A stretch of DNA of 18,123 nt from Alphaproteobacteria bacterium (GTDB lineage Bacteria; Pseudomonadota; Alphaproteobacteria; JAJTHO01). Positions within the stretch are counted from its first letter, which is position 1, and every line of letters begins with the position of its first letter. The position numbers were made by a program, and so were the translations under genes. The notes under the pieces were generated by a model, which saw only the letters and a list, made by a program, of their open reading frames with translations, ran no database searches and was not told the DNA's origin. Shown piece after piece: positions 1 through 8,499 of the stretch. The stretch is from contig JAJTHO010000102.1 in assembly GCA_021297975.1 (NCBI GenBank), positions 1-18,123 of the forward strand. The letters run 5' to 3'.

Positions 1-648
1 CGCATCCACCAGCGGATTTACCGGTTGCCCGCGCCCCACATCCAGCACCAAAACGCAGCCTTCGGGCAGTGCCGCAATGCGCTGTAACAGCCGCTGCACC
101 GGCGGCGCGGCGTTTAAAATCCCTACCGCCAGCACCGCGCCGCTGAGCTGTGCCGCATTAAGCCCCGCAATCGCGAGACGGTCGTCATCGTTAAACGCCT
201 CGCCGCCGCGCTGCTGCCAGAGCGCCGCGAAGCGTTGCAGCCGATCGAGCTGGCGTTGTCCCATGGCGGGCGCGTCGTCATTGCTCAATAAACTAAGGCT
301 ATCCCACGATACCTCCCGCCACAACAGCGCCCGGCGCAGCGCCAAAAACTGCTGTGCGGTGGCGACAAGGCCGCGCGGGGAAAGCTCAGGAAAAATGTCC
401 TGCGCCGTTGCCGCCGCCAGAGCCAGCAACGTTTCCGGCGGGGTTATCTCCGCCCCCGGCGGCGGCTCGGTTATGGAACGAAGCGTTGGCAAGCGCGGCA
501 CACCGGCGTTTTTTAAGGATTCGAGCAGCAGCAGCGCCGCCCGGCGCGTTGGCAGATACACCAGCGGTTTTTCACCGCATCGCTCGACTGCCCACTCCCG
601 CACCAGCGTGAGGGTATCCGCGCCGGAAGGGAGCGTTTTAAACGTCAC
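1..648 (-). CDS. addB: Double-strand break repair protein AddB, N-terminal part (cut by window edge)
   Basis: Reverse-strand translation from a GTG start gives 216 codons with no stop, beginning VTFKTLPSGADTL and continuing into the left edge. AddB pairs with AddA as the helicase-nuclease that processes double-strand breaks for RecA, the RecBCD equivalent in Alphaproteobacteria. The N-terminal region, with phrases such as LVYLPTRRAALLLLESL and LPRL/LPTLRSI-like text, fits the inactivated helicase part of alphaproteobacterial AddB. The nuclease and iron-sulfur region would lie outside the window. The GTG overlaps the murU stop as GTGA, which indicates translational coupling and sets the start. 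The identification rests mostly on gene order (tsaE-amgK-murU-addB) plus general resemblance. No ATG-initiated alternative explains the frame. Confidence 0.82.
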   Translation of the reverse strand, partial: MTFKTLPSGADTLTLVREWAVERCGEKPLVYLPTRRAALLLLESLKNAGVPRLPTLRSITEPPPGAEITPPETLLALAAATAQDIFPELSPRGLVATAQQFLALRRALLWREVSWDSLSLLSNDDAPAMGQRQLDRLQRFAALWQQRGGEAFNDDDRLAIAGLNAAQLSGAVLAVGILNAAPPVQRLLQRIAALPEGCVLVLDVGRGQPVNPLVDA

Positions 649-1361
649 AGCAAACGCAGCGACAGCTCTGTCTGGCTGACATCTTCCGGCGTGCTGACAT
701 GATACCAGAGTCCATCGTGCACCAAACCATACAGCCGCTTTTCCGCCATCGCGCTGTCAAAAACCCGGTTCAGTGAAAACGCGCCCGCGTCCGGGCAATC
801 CCGAAACAGCGCCGGGGTGAGGATGGATGCGCCCATAAAAATATGCGCGGGCGTCTCATCGCTTTTCGGGCGTTTAATCTGGCCGTCACCCGCTATCATA
901 AAGTCCGCACGCGCATTGTAATCCGTCGATTTATAATGCGGGTATAAAGCCAGCAAGCCGTCCATTTTTGCCGCATCAAACGTTACCGCCAACCGCTTTA
1001 ATAAATCCCCTGGGCCATCCAGCCACAAGCTATCGCAATTGAGCACATAAAACGGCTCTGCGCCGAGCAGCCCCAACGCTTGGCGCACGCCGCCGCCCGT
1101 TTCCAGCAGTTCATCCTCATCAGAGAAGATATACTCCATGCCGCTCCGAGGCTCTAGCTCACGCTTTAACACCTCACCAAAATAATGCGCGTTGATAACA
1201 AACCGCTTAATGCCCGCTGCAACCGCGCGGTCGATAACATAATCAACCATCATTTTTCCAGAAACCTTGACGCACGCTTTCGGGCGGTCTTTCGTCAGCG
1301 GCATCATCCGCGTGCCTTTTCCAGCAGCCAAAATCATCGCGGTGTGGGGGATAGTAGGCAT
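645..1361 (-). CDS. murU: N-acetylmuramate-1-phosphate uridylyltransferase MurU
   Basis: A 238-residue sugar-1-phosphate nucleotidyltransferase. The N-terminus shows the signature LAAGKGTRMMPLT at about residues 11-23 (GxGxR...PxT loop binding the nucleotide), then DRPKACVKVSGK, with the acceptor-binding lysine region, and LNCDSLW with the metal-binding Asp. MurU makes UDP-MurNAc from MurNAc-1-phosphate in the cytoplasm, the second step of the AmgK-MurU peptidoglycan recycling shortcut that bypasses fosfomycin-sensitive de novo synthesis. The preceding gene is the matching kinase. The start is the ATG at 1359-1361, which overlaps the amgK stop as TAATG. A longer in-frame reading to 1448 would run deep into amgK and lacks family similarity. 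The stop overlaps the addB start. Confidence 0.9.
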   Translation of the reverse strand: MPTIPHTAMILAAGKGTRMMPLTKDRPKACVKVSGKMMVDYVIDRAVAAGIKRFVINAHYFGEVLKRELEPRSGMEYIFSDEDELLETGGGVRQALGLLGAEPFYVLNCDSLWLDGPGDLLKRLAVTFDAAKMDGLLALYPHYKSTDYNARADFMIAGDGQIKRPKSDETPAHIFMGASILTPALFRDCPDAGAFSLNRVFDSAMAEKRLYGLVHDGLWYHVSTPEDVSQTELSLRLL

Positions 1362-2305
1362 TAGAGCGGAAACTCCCGATTCAAAAAATTCATCAGCGGC
1401 TGGCCGTCTGCGCCTAACCGCAGCAGATTGCGGCGCAGATACCCCCACGTGCGGGGAATATGATGCAGGTATTTTGGCTTGCCGTCGCGCACATGAAGGC
1501 GGTGAAAAATACCGACAATCTTTGCTGCGCGCTGCGCGCCTAAAATAGAGTACGCGCGGGTGTAGGCGGCGTCTTTATCCCTCAAGAATTCTTGCTCTAA
1601 GGCCTCCGGAACATCGCGCCGCGCATCTTGTAATAAGGATACCGCATCATAGGCCGGATGGCCTAATAAGGCATCTTGGAAATCCAGCAAACCACACCGC
1701 GCCAAGCCTTCTTTTTCTGCCCGCAGCATCAAATTATCCACATGGTAATCACGCAGCACCAGCACGGGCTTTTGAGGGGTGGCAACCGCATTTAACAGCG
1801 GCAACCACAGCGCGGTATAGCCCGCACGCGCCGTATCCGCTAAAGGCGCTGGCCATTCCACAAGAAGATTTACCTCCCGCTGTAACACCGCAAGGTCATA
1901 CGGCGGCAAGGGCAGCGCCGCGCCCGCTGTTTTTTCCTGCAGCGCCGCCAGCACCGACAGCGCAAGGGTATAGAGCGCACGCTCATTCTCAGCCGTTAAA
2001 ATATTGGTAAACGTGCCGCTGCCAAAATCTTCCAGCAGCACAAAGCCACTTTCCGCATCCACCGCATGCAGCGTTGGTGCGGCAAAACCCAGTTTTGACA
2101 AGATTTCTGCAACCAAAACAAACGAGCGAATATCCTCAACCCCCGGCGGCGCGTTCATCAGCAGCAGATTTTTATCCCGTAACCGGTGATAGCTGCGAAA
2201 GGATGCATCCGCAGGCAGGCTATCCAGCGTTACGAGCGGAAAGCCCGCCGTTTTTAAAAATTCAAGCGCGGCGTTATAGCGTTCGGCGGGAAGGGTGCAC
2301 GTCAT
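1361..2305 (-). CDS. amgK: Anomeric MurNAc/GlcNAc kinase AmgK (aminoglycoside phosphotransferase fold)
   Basis: A 314-residue kinase of the APH/choline kinase fold. The catalytic loop RDYHVDNLM is at about residues 185-193 (catalytic Asp190, Asn191) and the metal-binding motif LLDFQDA follows at 206-212 with Asp208. The opening FRSYHRL and later LLLMNAPPG fit the nucleotide-binding N-lobe. AmgK phosphorylates the anomeric hydroxyl of MurNAc or GlcNAc released from cell-wall turnover and passes the product to MurU, encoded next. The start ATG at 2303-2305 overlaps the tsaE stop as ATGA. Many databases call this protein only 'phosphotransferase'. The adjacent murU makes the specific name persuasive, although sugar specificity cannot be read directly from the sequence. 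Confidence 0.88.
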   Translation of the reverse strand: MTCTLPAERYNAALEFLKTAGFPLVTLDSLPADASFRSYHRLRDKNLLLMNAPPGVEDIRSFVLVAEILSKLGFAAPTLHAVDAESGFVLLEDFGSGTFTNILTAENERALYTLALSVLAALQEKTAGAALPLPPYDLAVLQREVNLLVEWPAPLADTARAGYTALWLPLLNAVATPQKPVLVLRDYHVDNLMLRAEKEGLARCGLLDFQDALLGHPAYDAVSLLQDARRDVPEALEQEFLRDKDAAYTRAYSILGAQRAAKIVGIFHRLHVRDGKPKYLHHIPRTWGYLRRNLLRLGADGQPLMNFLNREFPL

Positions 2306-2751
2306 AATAAGGCTGCTAGCAGGGTTTCGGCGGCGCGTCCAGACGGGTTGAGCACAACCTGCCTCCCTTCCCCGTTATGCGAAAAAGTAAGGTGAAGATG
2401 CGCCGCTGGTGCATGACCCTCCAGCTTTTCCGGCCATTCGATACAGACCAGTGCCTCCTCAAATGCGGGCGGCAAATCCAGCGCATACGCCTCATCCGCT
2501 GTTTTTAAGCGATACGCATCCACATGCACCAGAAGCCCGCGCGGTGTTTCATAATCCTGGCGCAGGGTGAAGGTGGGGCTGGGGACGCTGCCCGTCCAGC
2601 CCAAAGCCCGCAGCAGCGACCGAACAAAGAATGTCTTGCCCGCGCCCAAATCACCGGAAAGCAACAGCGTAAGCGGCGGAGTGATATGCGCGGCGAGTCG
2701 CGCGGCCAGCTTTTCCGTTTCGGCTTCGGATGATAGAAAGAACGATTGCAT
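2302..2751 (-). CDS. tsaE: tRNA threonylcarbamoyladenosine synthesis ATPase TsaE
   Basis: A 149-residue P-loop ATPase when started at the ATG at 2751. Walker A is GDLGAGKT at about 33-40, followed by the family motifs SPTFTL at about 58-63, HVDAYRL with Asp78, and CIEWPEKL with Glu105 and Trp106. TsaE works with TsaB and TsaD to install the t6A modification at position 37 of tRNAs that read ANN codons. An upstream in-frame ATG at 2823 would add 24 residues unlike the family and fill the gap to selO, so I prefer 2751, where the sequence begins MQSFFLSSEAETEKLA as in relatives. No good Shine-Dalgarno sequence is visible. It is the first gene of the coupled tsaE-amgK-murU-addB block. Confidence 0.92.
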   Translation of the reverse strand: MQSFFLSSEAETEKLAARLAAHITPPLTLLLSGDLGAGKTFFVRSLLRALGWTGSVPSPTFTLRQDYETPRGLLVHVDAYRLKTADEAYALDLPPAFEEALVCIEWPEKLEGHAPAAHLHLTFSHNGEGRQVVLNPSGRAAETLLAALL

Positions 2752-2827
2752 AAAGAGGTTATAGGGTCTGCTTAACGAAACCGCAAAGAGTGGATTTCGC
2801 CCCGAAGAGAATCTATGTTGCACCTGT

Positions 2828-4282
2828 ATGATACGCTCACCCTTTACACATACCTATGCTGCCTTGCCCGATAGATTTTATGTCCGCCAAGAACCACTGC
2901 CCGTTCGCAGCCCAGAGTTGGTTATGCTCAACACGGCTCTTGCTACTGAGCTAGGACTCAATTTTTCCTATTATTCCGACAAGGAATTGGCGGCGCTTTT
3001 TGCTGGGAACACGCCCTTTCCCGGCGCAGACCCCCTCGCCATGGCCTATGCCGGGCATCAATTCGGGCATTTTGTGCCGCAACTTGGGGATGGGCGCGCG
3101 TTGCTGCTGGGTGAAATCACGAGCGCCTCAGGACAGCGGCGCGATATTCACCTGAAAGGCTCAGGCAGAACCGCCTTCTCCCGCCAAGGCGACGGGCGGG
3201 CTGCTCTTGCGCCGATGCTGCGCGAATATCTTATTTCTGAGGCGATGCACGCTTTAGGCATCCCCACAACGCGGGCGCTGGCGGTTGTCACAACCGGCGA
3301 GACGGTACAGCGTGATAAACCGCTTCCCGGCGCTATCCTCACCCGCGTTGCCGCCAGCCACATCCGTATTGGCACGTTTCAATATTTCGCGGCGCGGGGT
3401 GATGTGGATTCCGTGCGCATTCTTACCGATTATGCGCGAAAGCGGCATTATCCCGATGCGGCCTCACCGCTTGAGTTCTTACACGCTGTACTTGAGGCGC
3501 AAGCAACGCTTATCGCCGCGTGGCTCTGTGTTGGCTTTATCCACGGCGTGATGAACACGGATAACATGAGCATTTCCGGTGAAACCATCGATTATGGCCC
3601 CTGCGCGTTTATGGATGCGTATGACCCAAAAACCGTGTTCAGCTCCATTGATAGGAACGGGCGCTATGCGTATGCCAATCAGCCGACGATTGCACTCTGG
3701 AACCTCACACGACTCGCCGAATGCTTATTGCCTTTATTGGATGACGCGCCGCCGCGTGCCGAAGCCTTAGCCACCGAGGCCTTAAACCGCTTTGCTCCCG
3801 AATTTGAAACAGCATGGCAGAGCGGTATGCGGCGAAAATTGGGGCTTTCCGCAGAAGAGGCGGGGGATGCGGCATTGATAGGAGACCTGCTGCAACTCAT
3901 GCAACGACACAAGGCCGATTTCACCAATACGTTTCGCGCGCTGTATGACCACGCGCTTTCTCCTGAAAACGCGCCGTCCCCCTTTGCAGCGACCATCGAC
4001 ACTGGGCAAGAATGGCTAAACCGTTGGCGCAGCCGTTTTGATGCAACCAATAGCCCGCGCAGCGAACAGCTTGAAATGATGCGCTATGCGAATCCCTTTA
4101 TCATCCCGCGTAATCACCAGGTGGAAAATGCACTCATGGCGGCACAAACTGGCGATATAAAGCCATTTGAAACACTGCACCGCATACTTGCTGCGCCCTA
4201 TACCACACAAGCTGATTATAGGGATTATACCAATCCCCCCAAAGATAAAGAACGCGTATTCAAGACTTTTTGCGGAACATGA
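2828..4282 (+). CDS. selO: Protein adenylyltransferase SelO (YdiU/UPF0061 family)
   Basis: A 484-residue pseudokinase-fold enzyme that transfers AMP from ATP to Ser, Thr or Tyr of target proteins, linked in E. coli to redox stress. Family blocks appear in order: YAGHQFGHFVPQLGDGRA, HLKGSGRTAFSRQGDGRAAL, LGIPTTRAL, and HGVMNTDNMSISGETIDYGP. Asp245-Asn246 and Asp255 are the expected catalytic and metal-binding residues. It ends in Phe-Cys-Gly-Thr, the usual C-terminal Cys position that is selenocysteine in animals. The second Cys, which in E. coli lies in a motif I recall as ICNHSD, is replaced: the equivalent stretch here reads VFSSIDRNGRY. The length is normal. It is transcribed away from tsaE across a 76-bp gap with no clear Shine-Dalgarno. 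It ends facing the usher remnant with 46 bp between them. Confidence 0.94.
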   Translation: MIRSPFTHTYAALPDRFYVRQEPLPVRSPELVMLNTALATELGLNFSYYSDKELAALFAGNTPFPGADPLAMAYAGHQFGHFVPQLGDGRALLLGEITSASGQRRDIHLKGSGRTAFSRQGDGRAALAPMLREYLISEAMHALGIPTTRALAVVTTGETVQRDKPLPGAILTRVAASHIRIGTFQYFAARGDVDSVRILTDYARKRHYPDAASPLEFLHAVLEAQATLIAAWLCVGFIHGVMNTDNMSISGETIDYGPCAFMDAYDPKTVFSSIDRNGRYAYANQPTIALWNLTRLAECLLPLLDDAPPRAEALATEALNRFAPEFETAWQSGMRRKLGLSAEEAGDAALIGDLLQLMQRHKADFTNTFRALYDHALSPENAPSPFAATIDTGQEWLNRWRSRFDATNSPRSEQLEMMRYANPFIIPRNHQVENALMAAQTGDIKPFETLHRILAAPYTTQADYRDYTNPPKDKERVFKTFCGT

Positions 4283-4328
4283 AATTCTTAAAGTTGGCTG
4301 TTTATTATATCCAGCGCCCTTCAAAACT

Positions 4329-6184
4329 TTAAGGGGCGAAACAACGAATCTCTCCCACATAAACCACAGTTTCTGTGCTTTCTGGAACCGTAATTGAACA
4401 GCTTTTACCCCCCGCATCCGCGCTGAGCGACGTGCTGCTGGTAACCTCCGTCTGAAACACGCCGAAGCTATCCGTTGTAACCGCGGTTATGCCGCCCGTT
4501 ACCGCCGCGCCAATAAGCGGTTTACCGTCACCGCCTAAAAGAACCCCCGCCACAACACGCAGCCTGCGCACCTGCCATTCCAACCGCTCAACATTCCCCG
4601 GATACAGCGTGACAACCCGCGCCGCGGTATCAAAATCAGACAGCGCCGCACCGATGGGTTTCAGCTGGACTGCGTATTTACCGTATGGCGGCAGGGTGAC
4701 GGGTAGATTGTCACCGGCTTTTAGCGTGCCGTAGCTGTTATTATTCACAAACACTTCAAACTGCGCCTCGCTGTTCTCAAGCGCGAGAACACGCACAATC
4801 ACGCCGCTTTGGTTGCTGTCGCGCCCGCCAAAGCTAACGCCCTTGGCCGTTGCCAACATGTTGCCGGCAAAAGTTCCCGCATAGCGGCTGGTATCGCCGG
4901 TTGCATCCAAATCCAGCGTACCGCGTCCGGCCATGCCGCCATAGCTGTACCCCGCGCCGCCGCGCCCGCTGCCCTCTTCCTGTGCGGCACTGAGGCGCAT
5001 GGTGTGCCTATCGTTGGGCGTATAGGCCAGCGTGGCGCTCGCCGGGTTATCATTTGTGCGCGTGTTGCTGCGCTTGGTTTGCTGCACCCCGCCGCTGGCA
5101 TTAAGACTGGTGCGGCTTTGCAGCGCAAATAGCTTGAATTGCGCCAGCGCGATGCTCTCATCGTTGCTGCGAATGGCCGACAGCTCTAAGTCTATTTGCG
5201 TTAAGTTTTGCTGCCATAGAGGAATGCGGGCGGTGGAGCCTTGGCTATAGCGGCTGTTGCCGCTGCTATCCTCGCTCCATTGCGCGCGCCAGGAAAGCTG
5301 GGCATCCTCAAGAGTCAGCGATATACTGCCGCTAATATCCAAGCTATAACCGCTGAGCAAAACGGCCGGGTCATCCTGTGCTGCAGTGTTGTCTCTTCGT
5401 TCTCCTGCCCAGAATTGGCGATAGCTGGCATTAAGGCTGAAGGGGTCAACACTAAGGAAATGGCTTAAGGAGACGCCCCGGTCGCCCTTCGGGCTAACGA
5501 GCGCGGCGGCATCCACATCAAGCCCATCGTCAAAGAAATAGCTGCCCAGCTCAAGAAACTGTTGTTTGCTGGTGTTGCTGCTGCTGAGCGAAAGCGCGAC
5601 GGTATCAAGCAGGCGGTGGCTATAACCTAGGGAAAATAAGCCTTCGCTGCCTGTTTGCGGGAAAGCCCCTTCGGTGTTGGTATTGCGCAGTGCGCCGCCC
5701 TCCACATACCACAAATCGGTGTCTTGAGGCGGGATGCTGTTTGTTTTGCTGAAAAAACGGGTTTCCTCAACGCTGCGGCCTGTTGCATCGGTGATGCGCA
5801 GCGTGACGGGATACGCGCCCGTGGGTAAATCACGGGTAGGCAGGCGCACCTGCCCCGCATCATAAAACCCAGAGGTTAACAGCCGCCCATCGCGCAGCAC
5901 ATCCACCCGCGAGCGGCGGGTTAGAAACACCAGCAGCTCACTGCCGCGCTGGTCTTCTAAATCGGCGCGGTTGTCTAGAAACGCCTGCACCCGCCCGCCA
6001 GCAAAGGCCACATCGGGCACAATACGGCTTGAGCGGCTGCGGGTGAAACCGCCGGGGTTAACAGCGCCTCAAAACCCGGCGGCGGCACGCTTGAGACCTT
6101 CAGATTTTCAGCCGCAAAAAGGGGTATCGGCACTAAACATAGTGCGAGCCCAAGGATTCCATAGCGGTGCAGGGTTGCCGCCAT
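4329..6184 (-). pseudogene. Broken outer-membrane usher of CS1/alpha-fimbrial type (TcfC-like), internal deletion plus frame change
   Basis: The start at 6184 encodes a signal peptide (LALCLVPIPLFAA) and then PPPGFEALL, the usual mature beginning of TcfC-like ushers. That frame stops at 5975 after a meaningless tail (CPMWPLLAGGCRRF). A second frame, open just after a TGA near 6075, reads NPGGFTRSR, then GGRVQAFLDNRADLED, then ELLVFLTRRSRVDVLRDGRLLTSGFYDAG. It continues through a beta-rich barrel to the C-terminal domain with VVTLYPGNVERLEWQ, ending at 4329. From memory of the family, a few hundred residues normally separate GFEALL from the GVxVxxxLDxRxDL region, so about 200 or more codons appear deleted at roughly 6040-6075, out of frame. 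The remaining 563 codons are free of stops, so decay looks recent. No chaperone, pilin or adhesin gene is adjacent. A spurious ATG at 6020 could make an isolated 563-residue fragment without a signal peptide. Confidence 0.82.
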
Positions 6185-6232
6185 AAAAGCAGGGGTAAGG
6201 GAAAGAGGTAAAAAAACAGTGGGGAGGTAGGC

Positions 6233-6814
6233 TTATTTTTGGCGGAGCAACCACTGCACCGCCAACAGCGTTGAAGCATCGGCAATCGCGCCGTTTTGTA
6301 TCTGCGCTTCTAAGTCTGCCAACTTAACCACCACTACCTTTAAATCCTCATGCTCACTATCAAGCCCTTGGATACCGCCCGCTTTGCTGCTGTCAACGGT
6401 GGCGCAAAACAGCGTGAGCCGCTCAGAACAGCCGCCGGGGGAGGTGAAATAGGTGTAGAGGTTCTCTAAATTCGTAACCGGCAAACCGATTTCCTCAATG
6501 CATTCGCGCCGCGCTGCGTCTTCTGCGCTTTGCCCCGGCTCAATCATCCCGGCGGGAAATTCCAGCAGCCATGGGCTGCCGGTATGGCCGGAGTTAACCG
6601 CCGCGCCGGGTCTGAATTGCTCAATCATCACAACGGCTTGCTGCGCAACATCAAAGGGTATAACCATCACCGCATCGTGCCGTTCAAAAACTTCCCGGCT
6701 GAGCAGCGCCGACATACCGCCGCGATGCAGCGCATGACGCAGGAAATAACGGGTTGCCTTGAAAAAGCCTGTATAACAAGGCTCTGTGCGCTCTATCAAA
6801 AAATCCTTAGGCAT
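6233..6814 (-). CDS. Nudix hydrolase, ADP-ribose pyrophosphatase type (NudF-like)
   Basis: A 193-residue Nudix protein. The Nudix box starts at Gly89 (GMIEPGQSAEDAARRECIEE), with REC/EE at about 104-108. The upstream IEQFRPG and LLEFPAGMIEPG are typical of ADP-ribose pyrophosphatases such as E. coli NudF, which cleave ADP-ribose to AMP and ribose-5-phosphate in the cytoplasm. The first glutamate of the consensus GX5EX7REUXEEXGU is Gln95 here, while the metal-binding REUXEE core is intact. The start ATG at 6814 overlaps the rlmN 3' end by 8 bp, so it is likely translated from the same message. The substrate is inferred from subfamily resemblance. NADH or GDP-mannose hydrolysis is possible. Confidence 0.85.
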   Translation of the reverse strand: MPKDFLIERTEPCYTGFFKATRYFLRHALHRGGMSALLSREVFERHDAVMVIPFDVAQQAVVMIEQFRPGAAVNSGHTGSPWLLEFPAGMIEPGQSAEDAARRECIEEIGLPVTNLENLYTYFTSPGGCSERLTLFCATVDSSKAGGIQGLDSEHEDLKVVVVKLADLEAQIQNGAIADASTLLAVQWLLRQK

Positions 6815-7961
6815 CGGCGTCCGCGCTGCGTTCTGAGGCGCGTTTGCGCACGCTATCCGATTTTAATTGCCCGCATGCCGCCAGGATATCCCGCCCGCGC
6901 GGCGTGCGCACCGGACATGGCAAACCGCCATCATGCACAATATCAGCGAAAATCTGAATGCGCTTATTGCTTGAGCATTCATACGGCGCGCCCGGCCAGG
7001 GATTAAACGGAATCAGGTTCACCTTTGCCGGCATATCCCGCAGCAGCCGCACCAGCTCATGCGCATCCGCATCCGAATCGTTCACCCCCGCCAGCATGAC
7101 GTATTCGTATGTTATCCGCCGCATATTCGTTGCGCCGGGATAATTGCGGCAGGCCTCCAGCAGCTCTTTTAACGGGTATTTCCGGTTGAGCGGCACAATC
7201 ACATCCCGCACCTCATCGCGCACCGCATGCAGCGATATGGCAAGATTCACGCCCAGTTCTGCGCCCACCCGCTCAATCAGCGGCACAACACCGGCGGTTG
7301 AAAGGGTTATCTTCCGCTTAGAAATGCTAAGGCCGTCGCCGTCCATCAGAATATGCAAGGCTTTTGCCACGTTATCATAATTATATAAAGGCTCACCCAT
7401 GCCCATCAACACGATGTTTGAGAGCGCCCGGCCTTCCTCCAGCTTACCCCAATCGTTCAGCGCCGTTTTCGCGTGCACCACTTGGCCAACAATATCCGCA
7501 ACATCGAGATTTTTCACCCAAGCCTGCGTGCCGGTGTGGCAAAATTTACAATTCAGCGTGCAGCCCACCTGCGACGAAATACACAGCGTGCCGCGCTCTT
7601 CAGCGGGGATAAACACACACTCCGCCTCGGCCTTTGCCCGGTCATCAAAGCCCAGCAGCCATTTTTGCGTGCCGTCCACCGATTCCTGCGCCGTGCTGAT
7701 GCGGGGATAGCGAATCACGAATTCTTCGGAAAGGCGCTGCTGCATTGGCTTTGCCAACGTTGTCATCTGCGCAAAATCGGTTGCACCCTTGGTATAGAGC
7801 CAATGCCAGATTTGCTTCGCGCGAAAGCTGGGGATTTGATAGGTGCCGAGCAGGGTTTCCAGCTCCTTGCGGCTAAAACCAAACAAATTTAGCCGCGTGT
7901 CTGTCTGCTCAGATTTCGGTGCTGGGTCTGCTTTTTCTAATATCTTTTCAATTATTTGCAT
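6807..7961 (-). CDS. rlmN: Dual-specificity 23S rRNA A2503 / tRNA A37 C2-methyltransferase RlmN
   Basis: A 384-residue radical SAM enzyme. The CxxxCxxC iron-sulfur motif is Cys134-Cys138-Cys141 (VGCTLNCKFCHTG). MGMGEPLYNYDNV and ITLSTAGVVPLIERVG follow, as in the family. The two extra cysteines needed for the methyl-transfer mechanism are present: Cys115 in AECVFIPAEERGTLC and Cys363 in RGRDILAACGQL. RlmN methylates C2 of A2503 in 23S rRNA and A37 in some tRNAs. The N-terminal 20 residues are unconserved linker, so the exact start is less certain than the body. The chosen ATG at 7961 overlaps the end of the IalB gene by 10 bp, consistent with coupling. The downstream Nudix gene also overlaps. 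Confidence 0.95.
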   Translation of the reverse strand: MQIIEKILEKADPAPKSEQTDTRLNLFGFSRKELETLLGTYQIPSFRAKQIWHWLYTKGATDFAQMTTLAKPMQQRLSEEFVIRYPRISTAQESVDGTQKWLLGFDDRAKAEAECVFIPAEERGTLCISSQVGCTLNCKFCHTGTQAWVKNLDVADIVGQVVHAKTALNDWGKLEEGRALSNIVLMGMGEPLYNYDNVAKALHILMDGDGLSISKRKITLSTAGVVPLIERVGAELGVNLAISLHAVRDEVRDVIVPLNRKYPLKELLEACRNYPGATNMRRITYEYVMLAGVNDSDADAHELVRLLRDMPAKVNLIPFNPWPGAPYECSSNKRIQIFADIVHDGGLPCPVRTPRGRDILAACGQLKSDSVRKRASERSADADA

Positions 7962-8467
7962 GCTGCGGTGATAGCCTTATACACTTCATTAAATCCGTTC
8001 AGGCTGTACATATCTTTGGTGCGTTGCTGGCGTGAGGATGTGCCTCTTAAGGACACTTCATCCCCCGAATCCGCGGCGTTTTTCAGCGCATCAACCATTT
8101 CCCGGTCGGTGCGCACGTCTTCCGCCCAGGCGATATTACTGCTGGTTGAAAGATTAATGGTTTTTTCGCCAATATGCAAGGTCGCTTTGCTACCTTTTTC
8201 ATAGGGATAACCGGCATCAAAACTGATAACATCGAATTGCTTCTGGCGCGGCTTGTGGGTTAGGAACATAAACACATCATCGCGCGCGCCGGTAACGCCT
8301 TCGCTGCGGCGGGGTGCGCTAATCATGTAACAGGTTTTCACATCGTTTTCCGTGAATTGATACCCCTCCCAAACCCCCACAGCAGTGATGGCGACGGGGT
8401 CTTCGGCGTGCGCTGTAATAGGCGTAATCAGGGCTAACAGCAGTGTCAGTATAATTTTCTTTGTCAT
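7952..8467 (-). CDS. Invasion-associated locus B (IalB) family secreted protein
   Basis: A 171-residue protein with a clear signal peptide (residues 1-21, LTLLLALITPITAHA before EDP). The mature part has the IalB pattern: TCYMISAPRR with Cys46, VFMFLTHKP, ISFDAGYPYEKGS, IGEKTINL, AWAEDVRTD, the SLRGTSSRQQRTKDMYSLNGF block, and C-terminal AACK with Cys170, which probably pairs with Cys46. Family members are periplasmic or envelope proteins named after Bartonella IalB, but most occur in free-living bacteria and their biochemical role is unknown, so invasion should not be inferred. Placement directly before rlmN is a conserved alphaproteobacterial arrangement. A sigma70-like promoter overlaps the end of the preceding phosphatase gene. 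Confidence 0.87.
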   Translation of the reverse strand: MTKKIILTLLLALITPITAHAEDPVAITAVGVWEGYQFTENDVKTCYMISAPRRSEGVTGARDDVFMFLTHKPRQKQFDVISFDAGYPYEKGSKATLHIGEKTINLSTSSNIAWAEDVRTDREMVDALKNAADSGDEVSLRGTSSRQQRTKDMYSLNGFNEVYKAITAACK

Positions 8468-8499
8468 AACAGTGTTGCCTTAATGATTGTGTGTGCTCA

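Noticed and set aside
77..679. Plus-strand open frame of 200 codons opposite addB
   Set aside because: It lies antisense to a coherent AddB reading in high-G+C DNA, has low-complexity Ser/Arg-rich sequence and no recognisable domain.
2815..2874. A 19-codon open frame starting ATG at 2815 and overlapping the selO start, with GAAGAGA upstream, as a possible leader peptide
   Set aside because: The ribosome site is poor, the codons have no regulatory pattern, and overlap with the start of selO makes chance likely.
4290..4345. Bulged hairpin between the ends of selO and the usher remnant (CGCCCTT with AAGGGGCG) as a terminator
   Set aside because: The stem is short with a bulge and no T-tract follows in either direction.
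5975..6184. A stand-alone 69-residue secreted protein
   Set aside because: The part after GFEALL is an out-of-frame reading of the usher, so this is the N-terminal remnant, not a separate gene.
7399..7892. Several plus-strand open frames of 80-140 codons opposite rlmN
   Set aside because: They are shadows of the strongly supported radical SAM gene on the other strand.
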